A DNA stretch of 64,000 nucleotides. Origin: Branchiostoma belcheri (Eukaryota; Chordata; Leptocardii; Amphioxiformes; Branchiostomatidae). Within the stretch, counting starts at the first letter, position 1. Every line of letters starts with the position of its first letter. The position numbers and the translations under genes are program-made. The notes under the pieces are model-generated. The model was not told where the DNA came from. It did no database searches and saw only the letters and a program-made list of their open reading frames with translations. The stretch is taken from positions 555,367 to 619,366 of the forward strand of contig NW_017802713.1 in the NCBI RefSeq assembly GCF_001625305.1. Reading direction: 5' to 3'. Of the stretch, positions 1 to 12,230 are shown piece by piece.

Positions 1-793
1 AGTGTTGCATGTATATTTATAATGTTGTCATATTTGTCATAACAGGAGCAAATTGAAAAACTGTATCAGTGCCTAGGAAGGCACGTAATGTATATTTCCA
101 GGTAAAAACAAATTGCAGAGACTGAAGCTTCGATTCGTTCGAATATATACTTGAATACTTGAAAGTGTTTTTGAGCTATGCAGCACTTAACAAGCACATA
201 TGGTGAAAATCACAGCAGTGCCTGTATCCAGACAGACAGAATGCACTCTCCTTCACGTTTAGACTCACAGCTGTTGTTTCTCTCCCTATCCCCTCCCAAC
301 GCACAAGTTTTATTGAAGAAGTCAGCGGCAAGCCCTGGTCTGTTTCACTGTTACATGAAATGTCAGGGAGGCATCCAACAGTTGTCTGTTAGCAGGCAAG
401 TGCATGCACTGTGGCCCTGCCTGTTGACATTACTCATGGTACTGTTAGTGGGTTGGCTTGAGCTGACATCACGCCCTATAGCTATCGTATACTAGTAGTT
501 GTTTTGTGTTAGTATACATGCATATGTTAAGGATAAAAGAGAATGTGAAGAATGTCCTTTGGTCTTGACATTTGCATCCTTTTGTGAAGAAAAATTAGAA
601 GGTACATTTTGTAATTTGACGTTACCCTGGCAGGTATTTTTATTTTGTAATCCTAAATTTGCCAGAGGCTAAGAAGGACCAACCCACATATTTTGCCTAA
701 TTTTCCCCTAGTGTACTAACAGGTCTAAGGTAAATATCCCAGCCAGTGATGCATGAAGCATAAATTATGGCCCATCTAGAACATGTCCTCACA
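1..793. other. No gene seen
   Basis: AT-rich sequence; the longest frame (106 codons at 178) has no recognisable composition, start context or splice sites. Confidence 0.6.
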
Positions 794-799
794 TCATAA

Positions 800-1757
800 G
801 AGGGTCTGCATGCCCTTTTTCGTTAACCGTTATGGGCTATCTTAATTTACCGTTAATCGTTGCCGACCTGCTCTAATTCAACGTTAAGCGTTATCAGTAT
901 ATTCATCGTGAAGCGTTATTGGTCGTTTTAATTCAACGTAAAACGTTATTTGTCATCCTAAATTCAGCGTTAAGCGTTAATGAATAATTCTTTGTTACGC
1001 CTAACTTTGCCTTTCAAAGTGCAGGAAAATGCGTCATTGAAGGTTCAAAAATACAAAATTTCCAGGGGGAGAATGCCCCCGGACCCCCCTTCATTGCTCG
1101 CGCCTTTGGCGCTCGACTTGCGCTTCTGCGCCCGGCCCCTTTCGGCAATAGTCAGCACCAGTTTTCCGTCAATTACAGGAAGTTTGCGGAGCGTTACAGA
1201 ATTTTTTTTACGAATCCGTCAACCTTGACAGACAAAATAACAAAAATCTTGAGTAAAAATATGAAAACATCAGAAGGACCGACAAACACTCAACACCATG
1301 ATTTGCCTCTCAAAATGCGGGAAATTGCGTTTTTGAAGGCTTAAAAATCCTAAATTTCCCGGGGAGCACACAGTCGGAGCCCCTGAATTGCGAGTGCCGG
1401 GCTCTCAAAACCCATAGGTAAAACTGGGCGAACGGAGAAAAGTCAAGCTGGGTAGAGCCTTGGCCGACGTCGACTCGGACTCCCCTTTATTTGTGGACGC
1501 ATTAGGGGACCAGGGCAGGTGGGAAACACAGGGAACACATACCTTTGATGCGTGCTTTATTACATGTAAGGTATACGTAATTTTGTCAGTGATCACCTTT
1601 TCTCACAAAGCGAGATACCAAATCCAGTGGAGCTCGAAAAAAAAAGCCTGTCAATTTACCGTTAAGCGTTGCCGACCGTCCTGAATTTACCGTTAAGCGT
1701 TATCGGCCCTGCTGAATTTACCGTTAACCGTTGCCAGGACCCCCCATGCAGACCCTC
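800..1757. mobile_element. Non-autonomous element with GAGGGTCTGCATG ends and CGTTAAGCGTT arrays
   Basis: 13-bp perfect inverted ends GAGGGTCTGCATG (800-812) and CATGCAGACCCTC (1745-1757), flanked by TCATAA direct repeats (794-799, 1758-1763). The left 170 bp and right 100 bp are diverged tandem arrays in the same orientation of an approximately 30-bp unit built on AATTTACCGTTAAGCGTT. The middle has two copies of a unit containing a GCGGGAAAT/GCAGGAAAAT-TGCG stem and a GGGGGAG...CCCCGGACCCCC tail. No transposase. Confidence 0.75.
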
Positions 1758-3734
1758 TCATAATAGTCCATTAAGCATTAACATGGCAATTCTAACAACT
1801 TCCTTCTAACAACCTAACCTGCCTGGTTTCTGTTTACACTGTAGGATATCTGCTAATCCCTCCATGTAAATAGTGTTTGTAACTTGTAACAAGCAGAGAG
1901 AGAACTGTGAAAATTACCATAATGTATATTCTGTAATATCAGACGTTTCAATCCTAGGTAATATGTAGAGAGCAACAAATGTTGGGGCATGACATTACCT
2001 TGTTTAAATTTTAAAATGAGCTTGTTAATGTTATATCACCACTTGGAAATCTGCCTAGGAAAAGGCCAAGATTTGTGAGGCTTCAACCAGATGGTTCATT
2101 TCTGGGCAAACAAAATGAAAAAAACAACATCAAATTGAAAATTAGTCAGAAAGGCCACCACCTATTGATACTGTTATATAAGCTTTTCAATAAGTCCTGT
2201 AGTTGACCTTTTCGAACAAGACCTTGTTTCATATGCCTTGTTTGGAAATTTGCCCGAAAAGCTGCTGACATTTGCAAGAAACTAAGAAGGAAGGACAAGG
2301 GTTGAGATTTCCTTATCACCCCATGTCTCTCTGGGACCAGGTGCACTTACTCTGGCTTGAAACCCCCTTAAGTACTAAATGGGATCTTTCTTTATCGGAA
2401 ACCTTAAGGGAAAGTAGTGAAACCTTAAAATTCAGATAAAAAGGCTTCAGTGCATGGAATTCAGTGCCACACATGCTACAATCTGTGGTGAAAAATTTTA
2501 TATGTACAGTATAATGCACTGCTTTTATTACAAGAATAAGGCCACAACCTGAACTACATTTTTTACCTTGGTTTATATCATGACATATGCAGTTTGTTTA
2601 CCTTTCATTAACATCTAGAATCTAAAATTGCTCAAACTGTGTACTGCAATTAAAAAATCCACAATGTGCGTTGGCCTCCTATGCTAAAATTTAGAAATAT
2701 TTGGCTATACTGTGGAGCTAAAGAAGTATTCTGGTTCTTGTTTTCACCATAATACTGTAGAGGGCTAATTTATTTAGCTAAGATACAGTATCTAGCTTGT
2801 AGATCTAGACGTCGAATGTTTAATGCACACTCACTCTTTGTTGTAATCTTTAGCCAACTAAAGACCATGTTGTTACCAAAAACAAGGTGTGTCCAAGGGC
2901 ATTTAAACATATACATCAGGCAATACTTAAAACACACTGTTCCAATACATTCTTTTTCAGCCTGCTTCATTTTACATTCAGACAGCATTTTCATCACAAA
3001 AGAATGAAGTTGCCAGTATGTCTGACAGAACATTAAGCCACAAACGTGAAGATTAGTGTACATGTATGTACAATATATATAGACTATGCAGTGCACGAAA
3101 TGCTTTTCTTTGTTACTTGTACCATTGCAAGTTGTCACAAATTTCACCTGCAATTTGAAGATGATTGTTCTTGCACTAATTCAAGACAGGCTTTAGAACA
3201 CTGTTGATCATGATTTTCTTGTATTTTGCCATGCCTGACATTTTTTATGCTGAAAAATTTCAAGCTGTCTATAAACCTTTCCCCCTCAAGAAAATCTTGA
3301 TGCAAAGTGCACAGGTGAATATTTTGAGCCCTACCCATGTTTGTAACATAATACTTTGCTGTATCTTAGAATGTATTTTGTTGTATAAACGTACTCTCTA
3401 TACCCTGCCCTAATGATTGATCTATGTGACAGAAGAACAGCACTTTATCAAGAGTATAAATCAACAAAGGTTTATTGACACAGTAGAAAGGTTCAGGTTG
3501 GCTGTCGTGTGGTGGAGTCAAGTTTACAGGATGTGGACTTTAATCCCAGCTCTGCATAGTTTCAGTCTGACGTACTGTTTAAACTAGATGTGGTACATGT
3601 GGTTACTATGAACATACATGTTGTAAAGCATAGTACAATGTACATGTGTCCAGGGACAGAACAAATACAATTTTTGGGGAGTTGTATGGAATGAAATTAA
3701 GATTTGTATTAATTGTTTTGCTTGGACTTGGAGG

Positions 3735-3794
3735 TGACTAAATGTTTCTATGTTTAGAATTATTTGACTAAATGTTTCTATGTTTAGAATTATT
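3735..3794 (+). repeat. Two-copy 30-bp tandem repeat
   Basis: TGACTAAATGTTTCTATGTT plus TAGAATTATT occurs twice back to back without a mismatch. Confidence 0.8.
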
Positions 3795-4732
3795 TTGTAA
3801 ATTTTGCCATGTGATGAGTCAATGATTGAGTCAATTTGAGATATTGCTTTTTAAGCATAAAACTAAAAGGCTAAGACTGGAGGGTGTTTTTGATGTGGGA
3901 AACTCCAGATCTGAATTCGAAGGTTGAACTAGTAGGGAAGTTGTTGCTTTTCTGTAATAATGGGCATGGGGTTGTGTTTCAGGTTTGCAAGGTATTACCA
4001 GAAGTAAAACGGTACCTAAATATTTTTACAACGTAACTTCTGTTTCCTGTTTTTTGCTGCACTGTGCGTTATTTGCACAGGTATGTCTCTATTCAGTACA
4101 TGTGTTGGTAAGTCCACATCTCAAGTGACCAATGATGAAAATAGCACGACTCAAGGTATTTTACCTTTAAACACATTTTCCGGTTGCTTTTCAATACAGC
4201 TTTTAGTGCATTACAAAACAACCTCTTATGAAACACTTCAGGTTCAAATATTTCCTTCCTTAGGTATTCTGATTTGGAAATTGGAATACATGTTTCTTTC
4301 CTCAGGTATTCTGTCTCTTGTACTTTTTAGAGACTTCATCATCATGTTGAGCAGAAAATACCTTTACGGCTTTGGTTCTAAAATCCCCTAACTGTGTATA
4401 GAATATGGGAAGTTTTGTAGCTGAAGGTTAGAATTACATTTGTATAGCTAAAGGTTAAAATGTGTAAACATGTATCAAGTGAACCCAAACAAACACGAAA
4501 TGAGACAGTAGCACAGGAATGGCGTAGGTGTGTGTCTGTGCGAGGGTCTAAATTAGTGTTTGTTTACACTATGTTTTGTGAGGTCGTACATTGTGACCTG
4601 ATGACGTACATGTGTAGATCCAGACAAAGCAAAACACGTTAATTGGTGCACCTGAACACAAAATGAAGGGTCATCATGCAACCCTCCCAGTACTAACAGT
4701 AAAACCTTCAAGACTTTGCATTTACAATTGTG

Positions 4733-4938
4733 AAGTATTTGTGAAATATTACATCATGACAATTCAGCTCGACAATTGATGTACTGTATTTTGATACTTG
4801 AAAATTTTGTTACTGTTTCTGGGTAAGGAGTTATGTTATTCAATATTTCATGACAAGGCCTTTGTATTCATATCAACATATAAAGTATTTGTGAAATATT
4901 ACATCATGACAATTCAGCTTGACAATTGATGTACTGTA
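4733..4938 (+). repeat. Duplicated 56-bp segment, 150 bp apart
   Basis: The segment starting AAGTATTTGTGAAATATTAC and ending GACAATTGATGTACTGTA is present at 4733-4788 and 4883-4938 with one mismatch. Confidence 0.8.
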
Positions 4939-5859
4939 CTTCAAATCATGTACAACATGTACATTTGTATTTTGCTAAATATCATATATGTTATGATAAA
5001 TTCTGATGTACAATTTGTGGCATGATGTACAATTCATGGTCATCTTATACCTTAAAAAGAAGCATGTTTACCATTCCGGAATGGAAGATATATTTTAATG
5101 AATTTCCAGTTCCAAATCCTTCAGGCAAAATGTCAGACCAGACACAGAAGGACAAAGTGAAAGATTTGGTCTGGAATTCAGACTGACAGAATGCTGGTCT
5201 CAGACAGACCAGGATGGCCGCTACCATCTGTCTATCCTGTCTCCAAGGAACTGCTTTCATGTATAACATCTGGGCCATTTATATCAATTTGCAAGAAAAT
5301 CATGGCCATAACGATTTTTGAGTAATCTTGCTGCAGTTTGCTGTCGTATGATAGGGGGCGACTATAGTCTCTTCACAAGACAGAGATAGTACACATGTCA
5401 GAAATCTAGGTGTTTATGGGGCATCTTTCAGTTTACCCGATATAGATTTATCATCAAGTAATGATTTTGGCAAACAGTGCAGTTTTAACATCAACTTTTG
5501 AGCCAGCTATACAAGCTTAATTGTAACTCAGAGATTGCTTTTGCATGTTGAAACAAAAATAAGATTATACAAATTAGTTGGATCCTGTTCTGACAAACCA
5601 AAATTACAAAGCAATATGTTTAGATTAATTCTAATTAGATGATTTATGGCCATTTCTAAAGATCTGCTTGCATGATATGATATCCAGATGCCATTAATAT
5701 TAATAATGCAGTATAATTCCAAACTTATGTTGGCCAAAGGAATTATATAACACAACGTGGGACAAATAAAAGCGATATAAATATTAATGACGACAGTAAC
5801 AATAATGGACAATTGATGTCTGCACAATTTCATTCTGATCTTTCAAGACTGGAAATCAA

Positions 5860-6067
5860 GGATGACAGGGCGGCTAAATATCGTTTGACGTTCCTCGAGG
5901 GAAAGGTTCCAGACAACGTCACACGCGCTGTATTTACCCTGGCGCCTGGCGCCTGATGCGTGATTCGACTCCAAACTTCGCTAACGAATTGCGTTATAAT
6001 TGGATTTCCCGTCCCGAAGACTGGGTAGGGTCGGCCGACGCTTTATGATGTCATCTTTTATGTGCTG
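5860..6067 (+). promoter_or_regulatory. CpG-rich promoter-like patch with putative 5' leader
   Basis: About 200 bp with some seventeen CpG dinucleotides (CACGCGCTG, GGCGCCTGGCGCC, GTCGGCCGACG), sharply above the AT-rich flanks, which have almost none. It runs straight into an ATG-opened exon with a consensus donor, so a plus-strand start site here is plausible. No TATA box seen. Confidence 0.4.
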
Positions 6068-6220
6068 ATGTCTTTCTGTCACAAGGACAGTTCCAGTCCC
6101 ATAGATACCCAGTCCACCATGGAGAACTGTGGTACTGTCGTATCCTTCATTCAGTCCTTCTGTCCACAGCGGCCCTTGTCCAATAGTCCCTCTAGAAAGT
6201 GTGTCATTCTTGGAGGAAGG
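6068..6220 (+). CDS. Candidate upstream first exon (51 codons, phase 0)
   Basis: ATG at 6068 opens MSFCHKDSSSPIDTQST, continues through CGTVVSFIQSFCPQRPL and ends CVILGGR at the strong donor GTAAGA, phase 0. I see no other plus-strand coding exon before the phase-0 DOCK exon at 27675, so it could be a distal alternative first exon of that gene, or the start of an unrelated short gene. No family recognised. The minus strand is also open here (84 codons), which weakens the coding argument. Confidence 0.38.
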
Positions 6221-6479
6221 GTAAGACTTTTTCACTCATTCTACAGAATTTTCTCATGTTGATCATGTACTTACACAGGATATATGCTCAAATGTAACGT
6301 AAAGTATGATGTCTAAAACAGTGGCATTGTGATTTTTGCCTTCGACTGAAGGCTATGCCTTCGGAGAAGGTTATGAAATCGGGTTTGCACTGTTTGGCAG
6401 ATTAGGCACGATAACTCTTGAAGGCAAGGTCCGAGGTTCACGATTTTTGGCAGGCAGGTTGATTTAGGGGTGGCCATTG

Positions 6480-6830
6480 TCCAGGCAAAAAATGGGATTC
6501 GTGGGGGGTTCCTAAGTCACTGTAGTTGACCTTGGTTTTTGGTGTTTTTTCCTTGTCATCAAGATATCTCGAGAATCCTTAAATGGATGTTCATTATTTT
6601 TAGTGGGCACGTTACCGTTGAAAATGCCGAGGTCAAGTTCAAAGATGGGCCCCTTGGGGGTTTCTATGTCACTGCAGTTGACCTTTGTTTTTTGTGTTTT
6701 TTCTTGTCATCAAGATAACTCGAGAATCTTTAAATGGATGTTCATGTTTTTTAGTTGGCAAGTTACCATTGACAATACCAAGGTCAAGTTCGGATATGGG
6801 CTTCGTGGGGGGTCCCCACGTCATTGAATT
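6480..6830 (+). repeat. Approximately 180-bp tandem duplication
   Basis: Two diverged copies sharing CAGTTGACCTT, CTTGTCATCAAGATA, CTCGAGAATC, AAATGGATGTTCAT and AGGTCAAGTTC in the same order, each bounded by a GTGGGGGGT-like motif. Probably a local repeat-family unit. Confidence 0.7.
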
Positions 6831-8582
6831 AGAAAGTACTGCAGCGAAACTTCTGGTTTTTAAATCTCGTGATATGAACGTGCTAGGGTCATGATTTTTA
6901 GATGGTAGGTAGCTCTTGTGCTCAGAAAGAAGTGCCGTAAGTTTGGGCCCCGTAGCAGCTTGTTTGGGAAATACAGAGGCATTTGTTTGAAAATGTTTGA
7001 AGTAGGATAGCTCAAGAACCGGTTGACGGATTGTTGTTATTTTTGGTATCTCGGTAGCTTAAGTGATGCTTGACCTAATTTGCAGAATATTTTGCTAATG
7101 ACGATTCAGTTACATAATTAAAGACAGAAGTCTATATATTTGCTGGGTTCTGTGATTAAACAATTAAAATGGTGGCATATGTAATCAAGAGGAAAAATTT
7201 TCATTATGTAAATTGTGAGTAATTAATAGAGAAATCTATATGTCATGCGTAGTCTGTGTGTTGATATAATAGAACAATTTGTATTCCCTTTATAAGTATA
7301 GGCAAAGGTTTTGTCCTTGTATATAGGACAGTGTAGTCAGGGTTAAGTAGGTTATGGTAACAAAATGACAGCAAGGGTTTAGAGTTGTTTGTTGAAATAA
7401 TAGTAATCCTGAAGTGTTCTTTTAAGAAGCGAAGCTACCCTGGAAAAAGCAAGGTAGTAATGTATATTACAAATAGGTATAATGAAAAGTGTTTGAAAGA
7501 ACATAACAAGTGCCTGTTAAACTTTTTGTAATTAGTGGACCATGAGACAGCATTCGAAGTGCACGGTTTTTACTATATGGTAAGTTTAACATGACTAGTT
7601 ATGCGTTTAGTTTTAAAAGTTGTACGATAGTTGAGCCACTTTAAAGAAGTATTTGTCGTCTGGTTTGTTTTTAGCACAAAACTAGATAGAAAGGTCTCTG
7701 TTCATTCTATGTAGTAGGTATAGATAGTGTGAACTAGATTCAGGTAAAAACAACACTGGCAGCGTGTAGAGTTTGTTGAAACAACAGCACCCGTGAAGTG
7801 TCCTTATAACAAGAGTCTTAATATATTTGTTCAGGCAACAGGCCTGACAAGTTAGTACTGTATATCAAAATAGATGCTAGTTATGACACTTTCTTGGGCG
7901 CTTTTAAAAATCATATCCAGTTGGTTATAAGTAACTGTTATTTTGCATATCTTATTACTTGGATGTTTAACCATTACCACCACATTCTGTGTGATTTCTA
8001 TATGCTTGTCAGTGAATTCACCAATGATTACATTAGTTGCTTTAGAATAAGAAGGTTTTTGGCCCCTGACTCACTAAAACATTACCTCTTTGTTTCACAA
8101 ACCACCAGCCTTTTAGCCTGACTCTTTCATCAGATCGCTTAAAGAAACTATGGGTTGTTTTTAAGGGCAAAGGGCAGATCCACGTGACACATCTGGTACA
8201 CTGACTGTCTATCACATGGGCACCGTTCAATATAACATCGGGGGTGGGTGGGGTGGTAATGCACACATGTCTGTGAATAATATAACATCCATATCATGGT
8301 ACTATATTGTGCAAGGCATTCATTAAGATGACACATAAAATACGGGGCAAGTATTCGGTTTCCAATTACACAAAAGCAAGTTGAAGTGGTGGAAAAGTTA
8401 CATAGTCAGCAAGTAAAACAGGCCCTCAGCACTACATTAATTTCCATATGAGAACAGACTGAGGGCTTAATTGTCAACTTCATATGTAACTTCGTGAAGA
8501 ATTTATCAATTCTTTCAATTATGTCCTGCAGGCCCAATTGTAACCTCAGTCCTGAAGTTCCAGTCCTTACCCTTGAACCCCC
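6831..8582. other. No gene seen
   Basis: Non-coding AT-rich sequence between the 6480 tandem duplication and the 8583 fold-back. Nothing convincing on either strand. Confidence 0.55.
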
Positions 8583-9170
8583 TTAAGTCCGGGTCTGCCT
8601 AAATACCTCAACCGACCTCAACCGACCGCGTAATGGGTTAATATGCAGTATACATGGGCCAACAACCCTTTCCAACGCTCTGGATACATTGTCTATGCTT
8701 GTATGAATGAAAGTTGAAAGCATGAAGGAAGAGATCGACATGCAACTATTGAAATAAATGATCTGTCTAGCCACCCCCCACCCCCGAATGGGGTCAATGG
8801 AGGTCAAGCCGGTAGGCGTACGTGCTTAGCAGCTTGGATGTCAGACCGGAAAACACTCTGTATATAGCTATTATGAGTTGGTTATGATAGTATTTGTGCT
8901 TTATAAACCATCATTTTTGCGTTCTGTTGCCTGTATAAAGCAAAATGTGTCCAGAGATTCCCCATGCAGGCCCAACGATGAATAACTTTTAAAAACTGGT
9001 AAATACGTCAGAGTTACAGTTTTTTTTCCATTCATACAAGCATAGACAATGTATCCAGAGCGTTGGAAAAGGTTGTTAGCCCATGTATACTGCATATTAA
9101 CCCATTACGCGGTCGGTGGAGGCCGTTTGAGGTAACGGTTGAGGTATTTAGGCATACCGTTAAGTCCTGC
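8583..9170. mobile_element. Fold-back element with about 120-bp inverted arms
   Basis: 8597-8714 is inversely repeated at about 9022-9157: CCGCGTAATGGGTTAATATG, CAGTATACATGGGC and GGATACATTGTCTATGCTTG occur on opposite strands with few mismatches. The roughly 310-bp centre has no coding potential. Looks like a MITE; no target duplication resolved. Confidence 0.75.
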
Positions 9171-9922
9171 AGTCCCGGTCCTATTTATGTTTCAGTCCTG
9201 CAGTCCCGGGTGCTATTTATCACTGTACTAACTTATAAATATCATCAATAACAACAATAAACATCTACACAAAAATACTACCTTATACAAACAAAAACAC
9301 CCACCTAAACAATATCACACAGTCGAAGGCATGAGCCCTACGAACTCTAGTTAACCCTGAAAACTGTTTTCTTTTACTAGATCTATATTATCATTTATTG
9401 ATTCAGTGATTACTTTCTGACCTTGTTAGGTCAATTCCCTTTGCTGTGATCAAATCAGAAGATCTGTTTTTTGTAGGGCATCAATCCTTTCATTGTCTGA
9501 CTATACGGGATATTTTACGAGCAGTAGACTTTGTGACACTTGATTAGGATGATTCAGACATAAAGCCAACCAGTTGCGTTTTGGAATTTCCAGATGTATA
9601 TCTATATATGCGCTAGTGTACAACATACAGACTGCCTAAATATCACATTTGCCCTATTGTTAGAGCCCCTTGTGTTCTCTTGTCCATTTTTAGATTGATA
9701 CTGGCAGATGTGAGGACCTAATCTGATTGTGACTTGAACCTGTATGCAGATGCAAAATGACAGTTGATAAAAGATGACAAATGACAACAGACAGAGTGAC
9801 ATACTTGTGCATTGATTGTGAAATTATGAAAAAATTCTCATGAATGTTGGTTGTTGACATGTTAGTTTGTCAGTGTGTCTGAAGAATTTCTCTTCAGAAT
9901 TTGAGTAATTAACAATTATGTT

Positions 9923-10287
9923 AGGCCACACAAATTCAATTTGTTGGTTCTCAGCTTCGCTTCTTCACGTTTTTCTGATTTGCAAAAAAAAAGATTCTGA
10001 TTCTGAATCAAATATGCTCATCTTTTGCCCCTAACAGTTGAAGAAAGTCCTTTTTTTCCTAGCTGTTACAGTGTTTCCATCTATCAATGCAACTGGTTTG
10101 ATTAAAAGTTCAAAATTCATTCTTTAAATATTAACCCAGCCTTTTGTGTTGACTTCATGGCTCCTATCGTAGCATTTGGGACTATAATAGGATGCCTAGA
10201 CCTGTTTTTATTTCATTTTTTTTCGCCCTGTCGCATCATATATTTTTGAAAAAATCCGAGAACCAACAAATTACATTAGTGTGGCCT
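9923..10287. mobile_element. MITE-like element with AGGCCACAC ends
   Basis: Inverted ends of about 32 bp: AGGCCACACAAATTCAATTT then GTTGGTTCTC on the left, matched on the right by GAGAACCAACAAATTACATT then AGTGTGGCCT. Internal sequence is AT-rich and non-coding. Confidence 0.7.
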
Positions 10288-10541
10288 GAGTATGAGATGG
10301 TATTACCAGTAAACTATCCTCAAAAAAGGATTATCATTATTTATTCAGGTGACCAGGTGATTTGATATGACATCATCCTTATATTTGTAGATGACGTCCT
10401 CTTGTTGAATCAGATGAATCCCTGGAGAGTTATATCTATCAAATTATGAAGGATTCAAGGCCACATACCTATGTTTAATTCATTGTATAAAACAGATTGA
10501 CGTACTTCATACTTATACATTAGGTTGGTGTGGTCTCTTTT

Positions 10542-10899
10542 GGCCTAGGAAAAAATGTTGTGTTTCCTGTTTCGGTCCTGAAAAAATTAGGGTCGATAGG
10601 GATTATAATTTTTTTCTTTTTTCTTAAGACTTCAGTGATATCTATATAGGGGTCCAACTTATACAGTACAGTTCAACACAGTAAAACATGTATGAGGACA
10701 CTTTTATTTTCAATGTCAATGTTAGAAAACCAATTGAACAATGTTTTATCACTTGGGTGTCAGATCATAGTGCTAGAAAAGGTTGATGAGCTCAAAAAAT
10801 TATGTCCCTTGATTGATTAATGGGGTCCACCCCCAAAAAAGTCTAGGGTCGGCAGGTTTTTCTAGGGAAACAGGGAACAGAACTTTTTTTCCCTAGGCC
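10542..10899. mobile_element. MITE-like element with GGCCTAGG ends
   Basis: Left GGCCTAGGAAAAAATGTTGT then GTTTCCTGTTTC; right GAAACAGGGAACAGAAC then TTTTTTTCCCTAGGCC, a diverged inverted repeat of about 35 bp. Subterminal AGGGTCG motifs on both sides. Non-coding. Confidence 0.65.
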
Positions 10900-11229
10900 T
10901 TTGCCTTATACATGTACAAAGTCATGTCCACATGCAGTTTGACTTCCTGTAATGCCAGTAAAATCTGTTAGAGGGCGCTAGTAAATTCTTTGTATGCGTA
11001 GCACACAGTACAGCAGGCAGATGTACTCATGTGCTGAGAGAAACATGACAGGACAGGAGATGACCTGAGCCTGACTGTCAGGAAAAGATAAACAATGTTG
11101 TCACCGGAAACTGTTACTGACGTACATGTGAATTAGATGATCGTGTGATGTCCAGTTGTATTGTTGAGATTTCAAACTTGCATAGATCAGTAGAGAAGTG
11201 TTCTATAAAAGTACAAAGCTATTGACATA

Positions 11230-11560
11230 ATAAGCAAACACTTGAACTGAAAGAGACAAAAGTGTCATGTAGAATAGAAACTGAAAATGAAAGATACAAA
11301 AGTGTCCTATAGCAGATAGAACCTGAAACTGAAAGGTCTAAAATAATCCTTTCATAGATAGAAACTTAGATTGAAAGGTCCAAAATACATAAAATGTAGT
11401 AGAAACCTACACTGAAAGGAATAAAAGTGTCCCATGAAGATTAGAAACTGAAACTGAAAGATGCAAAAGTGTCCTGTAAAGAATATAAACTGAAACTGAA
11501 AGGTATAAAAATCCTTTCAAGATTAGAAAATTAAACTGAAAGTTCTAAAAAGTGTTGTTT
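11230..11560 (+). repeat. Diverged tandem array, unit about 50-60 bp
   Basis: Repeated AAACTGAAACTGAAAGGT...AAAAGTGTCC units, about six copies with substitutions and small indels. Confidence 0.7.
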
Positions 11561-11689
11561 GAATTGATGCCAACCATCAGTATTACAGTCTAGATTTGTA
11601 TAATCTTAAATCTAGTAGGTCTTCAAGCTAAGAATGTTATCTTTCTGAAGCAAAAACTTTGTATTGTTGCTTTCTAACTTCACCCATTA

Positions 11690-11961
11690 GGGGGCCTACA
11701 TGGGGGGGTCCCGACAACGCTCTACGCTAAATTTGGGAGCTGGCTACGTATTACGCTGAATGCAGGAAATTTCTCGATTACGCTTTACGATAAATTCCAA
11801 GTGGCTACAATGCATTACATAGAATTAAAATAGCAAATACACTCTACGCAAAATGCGCCAGTTACGCTCAACATTGCATATTGAATTAGAGGCGTCCGTC
11901 TACGCTCTTCGTAGACTTAAAACGGCCAATTACGTTCTACGGAAAAGGGCATACGGGCCCC
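11690..11961. mobile_element. Non-autonomous element, TACGCTCTACG type, copy A
   Basis: Starts GGGGGCCTACATGGGGGGGT, ends AAAAGGGCATACGGGCCCC, with CATTA direct repeats on both sides (11685-11689, 11962-11966). The inside is a degenerate array of ACGCTCTACGCT / TTACGCTTTACG motifs. Shares 30-bp blocks with copy B at 16290. Confidence 0.65.
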
Positions 11962-12050
11962 CATTATTGTACATGTGTGGTCCTGCATAGTTCAAGTCCA
12001 TGTGCTTACATCAGGTAAGTGCTGTACTGTACGAGTGTACCACATGTCCA

Positions 12051-12055
12051 TTATA
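12051..12055. repeat. Left target-site duplication TTATA
   Basis: TTATA directly before the left CAGGG end, repeated directly after the right end at 15942-15946. Extending to 8 bp breaks the identity. Confidence 0.8.
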
Positions 12056-12081
12056 CAGGGATCGAAATTCATTTTTTGGAT

Positions 12082-12153
12082 TAGGTGCACTGGTGCACCT
12101 AACCAAAAAAATTAGGTGCACCAAAAAATTTTTGGGTGCACCACATATTTCCA
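12082..12153. repeat. Left subterminal GGTGCACC palindrome cluster
   Basis: Four GTGCAC cores in about 70 bp, including a 10-bp-arm perfect inverted repeat TTAGGTGCAC-TG-GTGCACCTAA. Subterminal repeats of this kind are transposase binding sites in other hAT elements; that role here is inferred. Confidence 0.8.
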
Positions 12154-12230
12154 GTAGTACATTAATAAGTAAAATATTACTAATATCAAATTAACAACAT
12201 CACTGCTCCTCTTTAGCTATCTAACCAACC

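Larger units (their letters stand above)
1764..5859. other. No gene seen apart from small duplications
   Basis: AT-rich, with several short frames on both strands, none longer than 130 codons and none resembling a known family. Holds the small duplications at 3735 and 4733. Confidence 0.6.

Noticed and set aside
5981-6235. 84-codon minus-strand frame over the candidate first exon
   Set aside because: No splice donor or acceptor fits it as well as the plus-strand GTAAGA; no family recognised.
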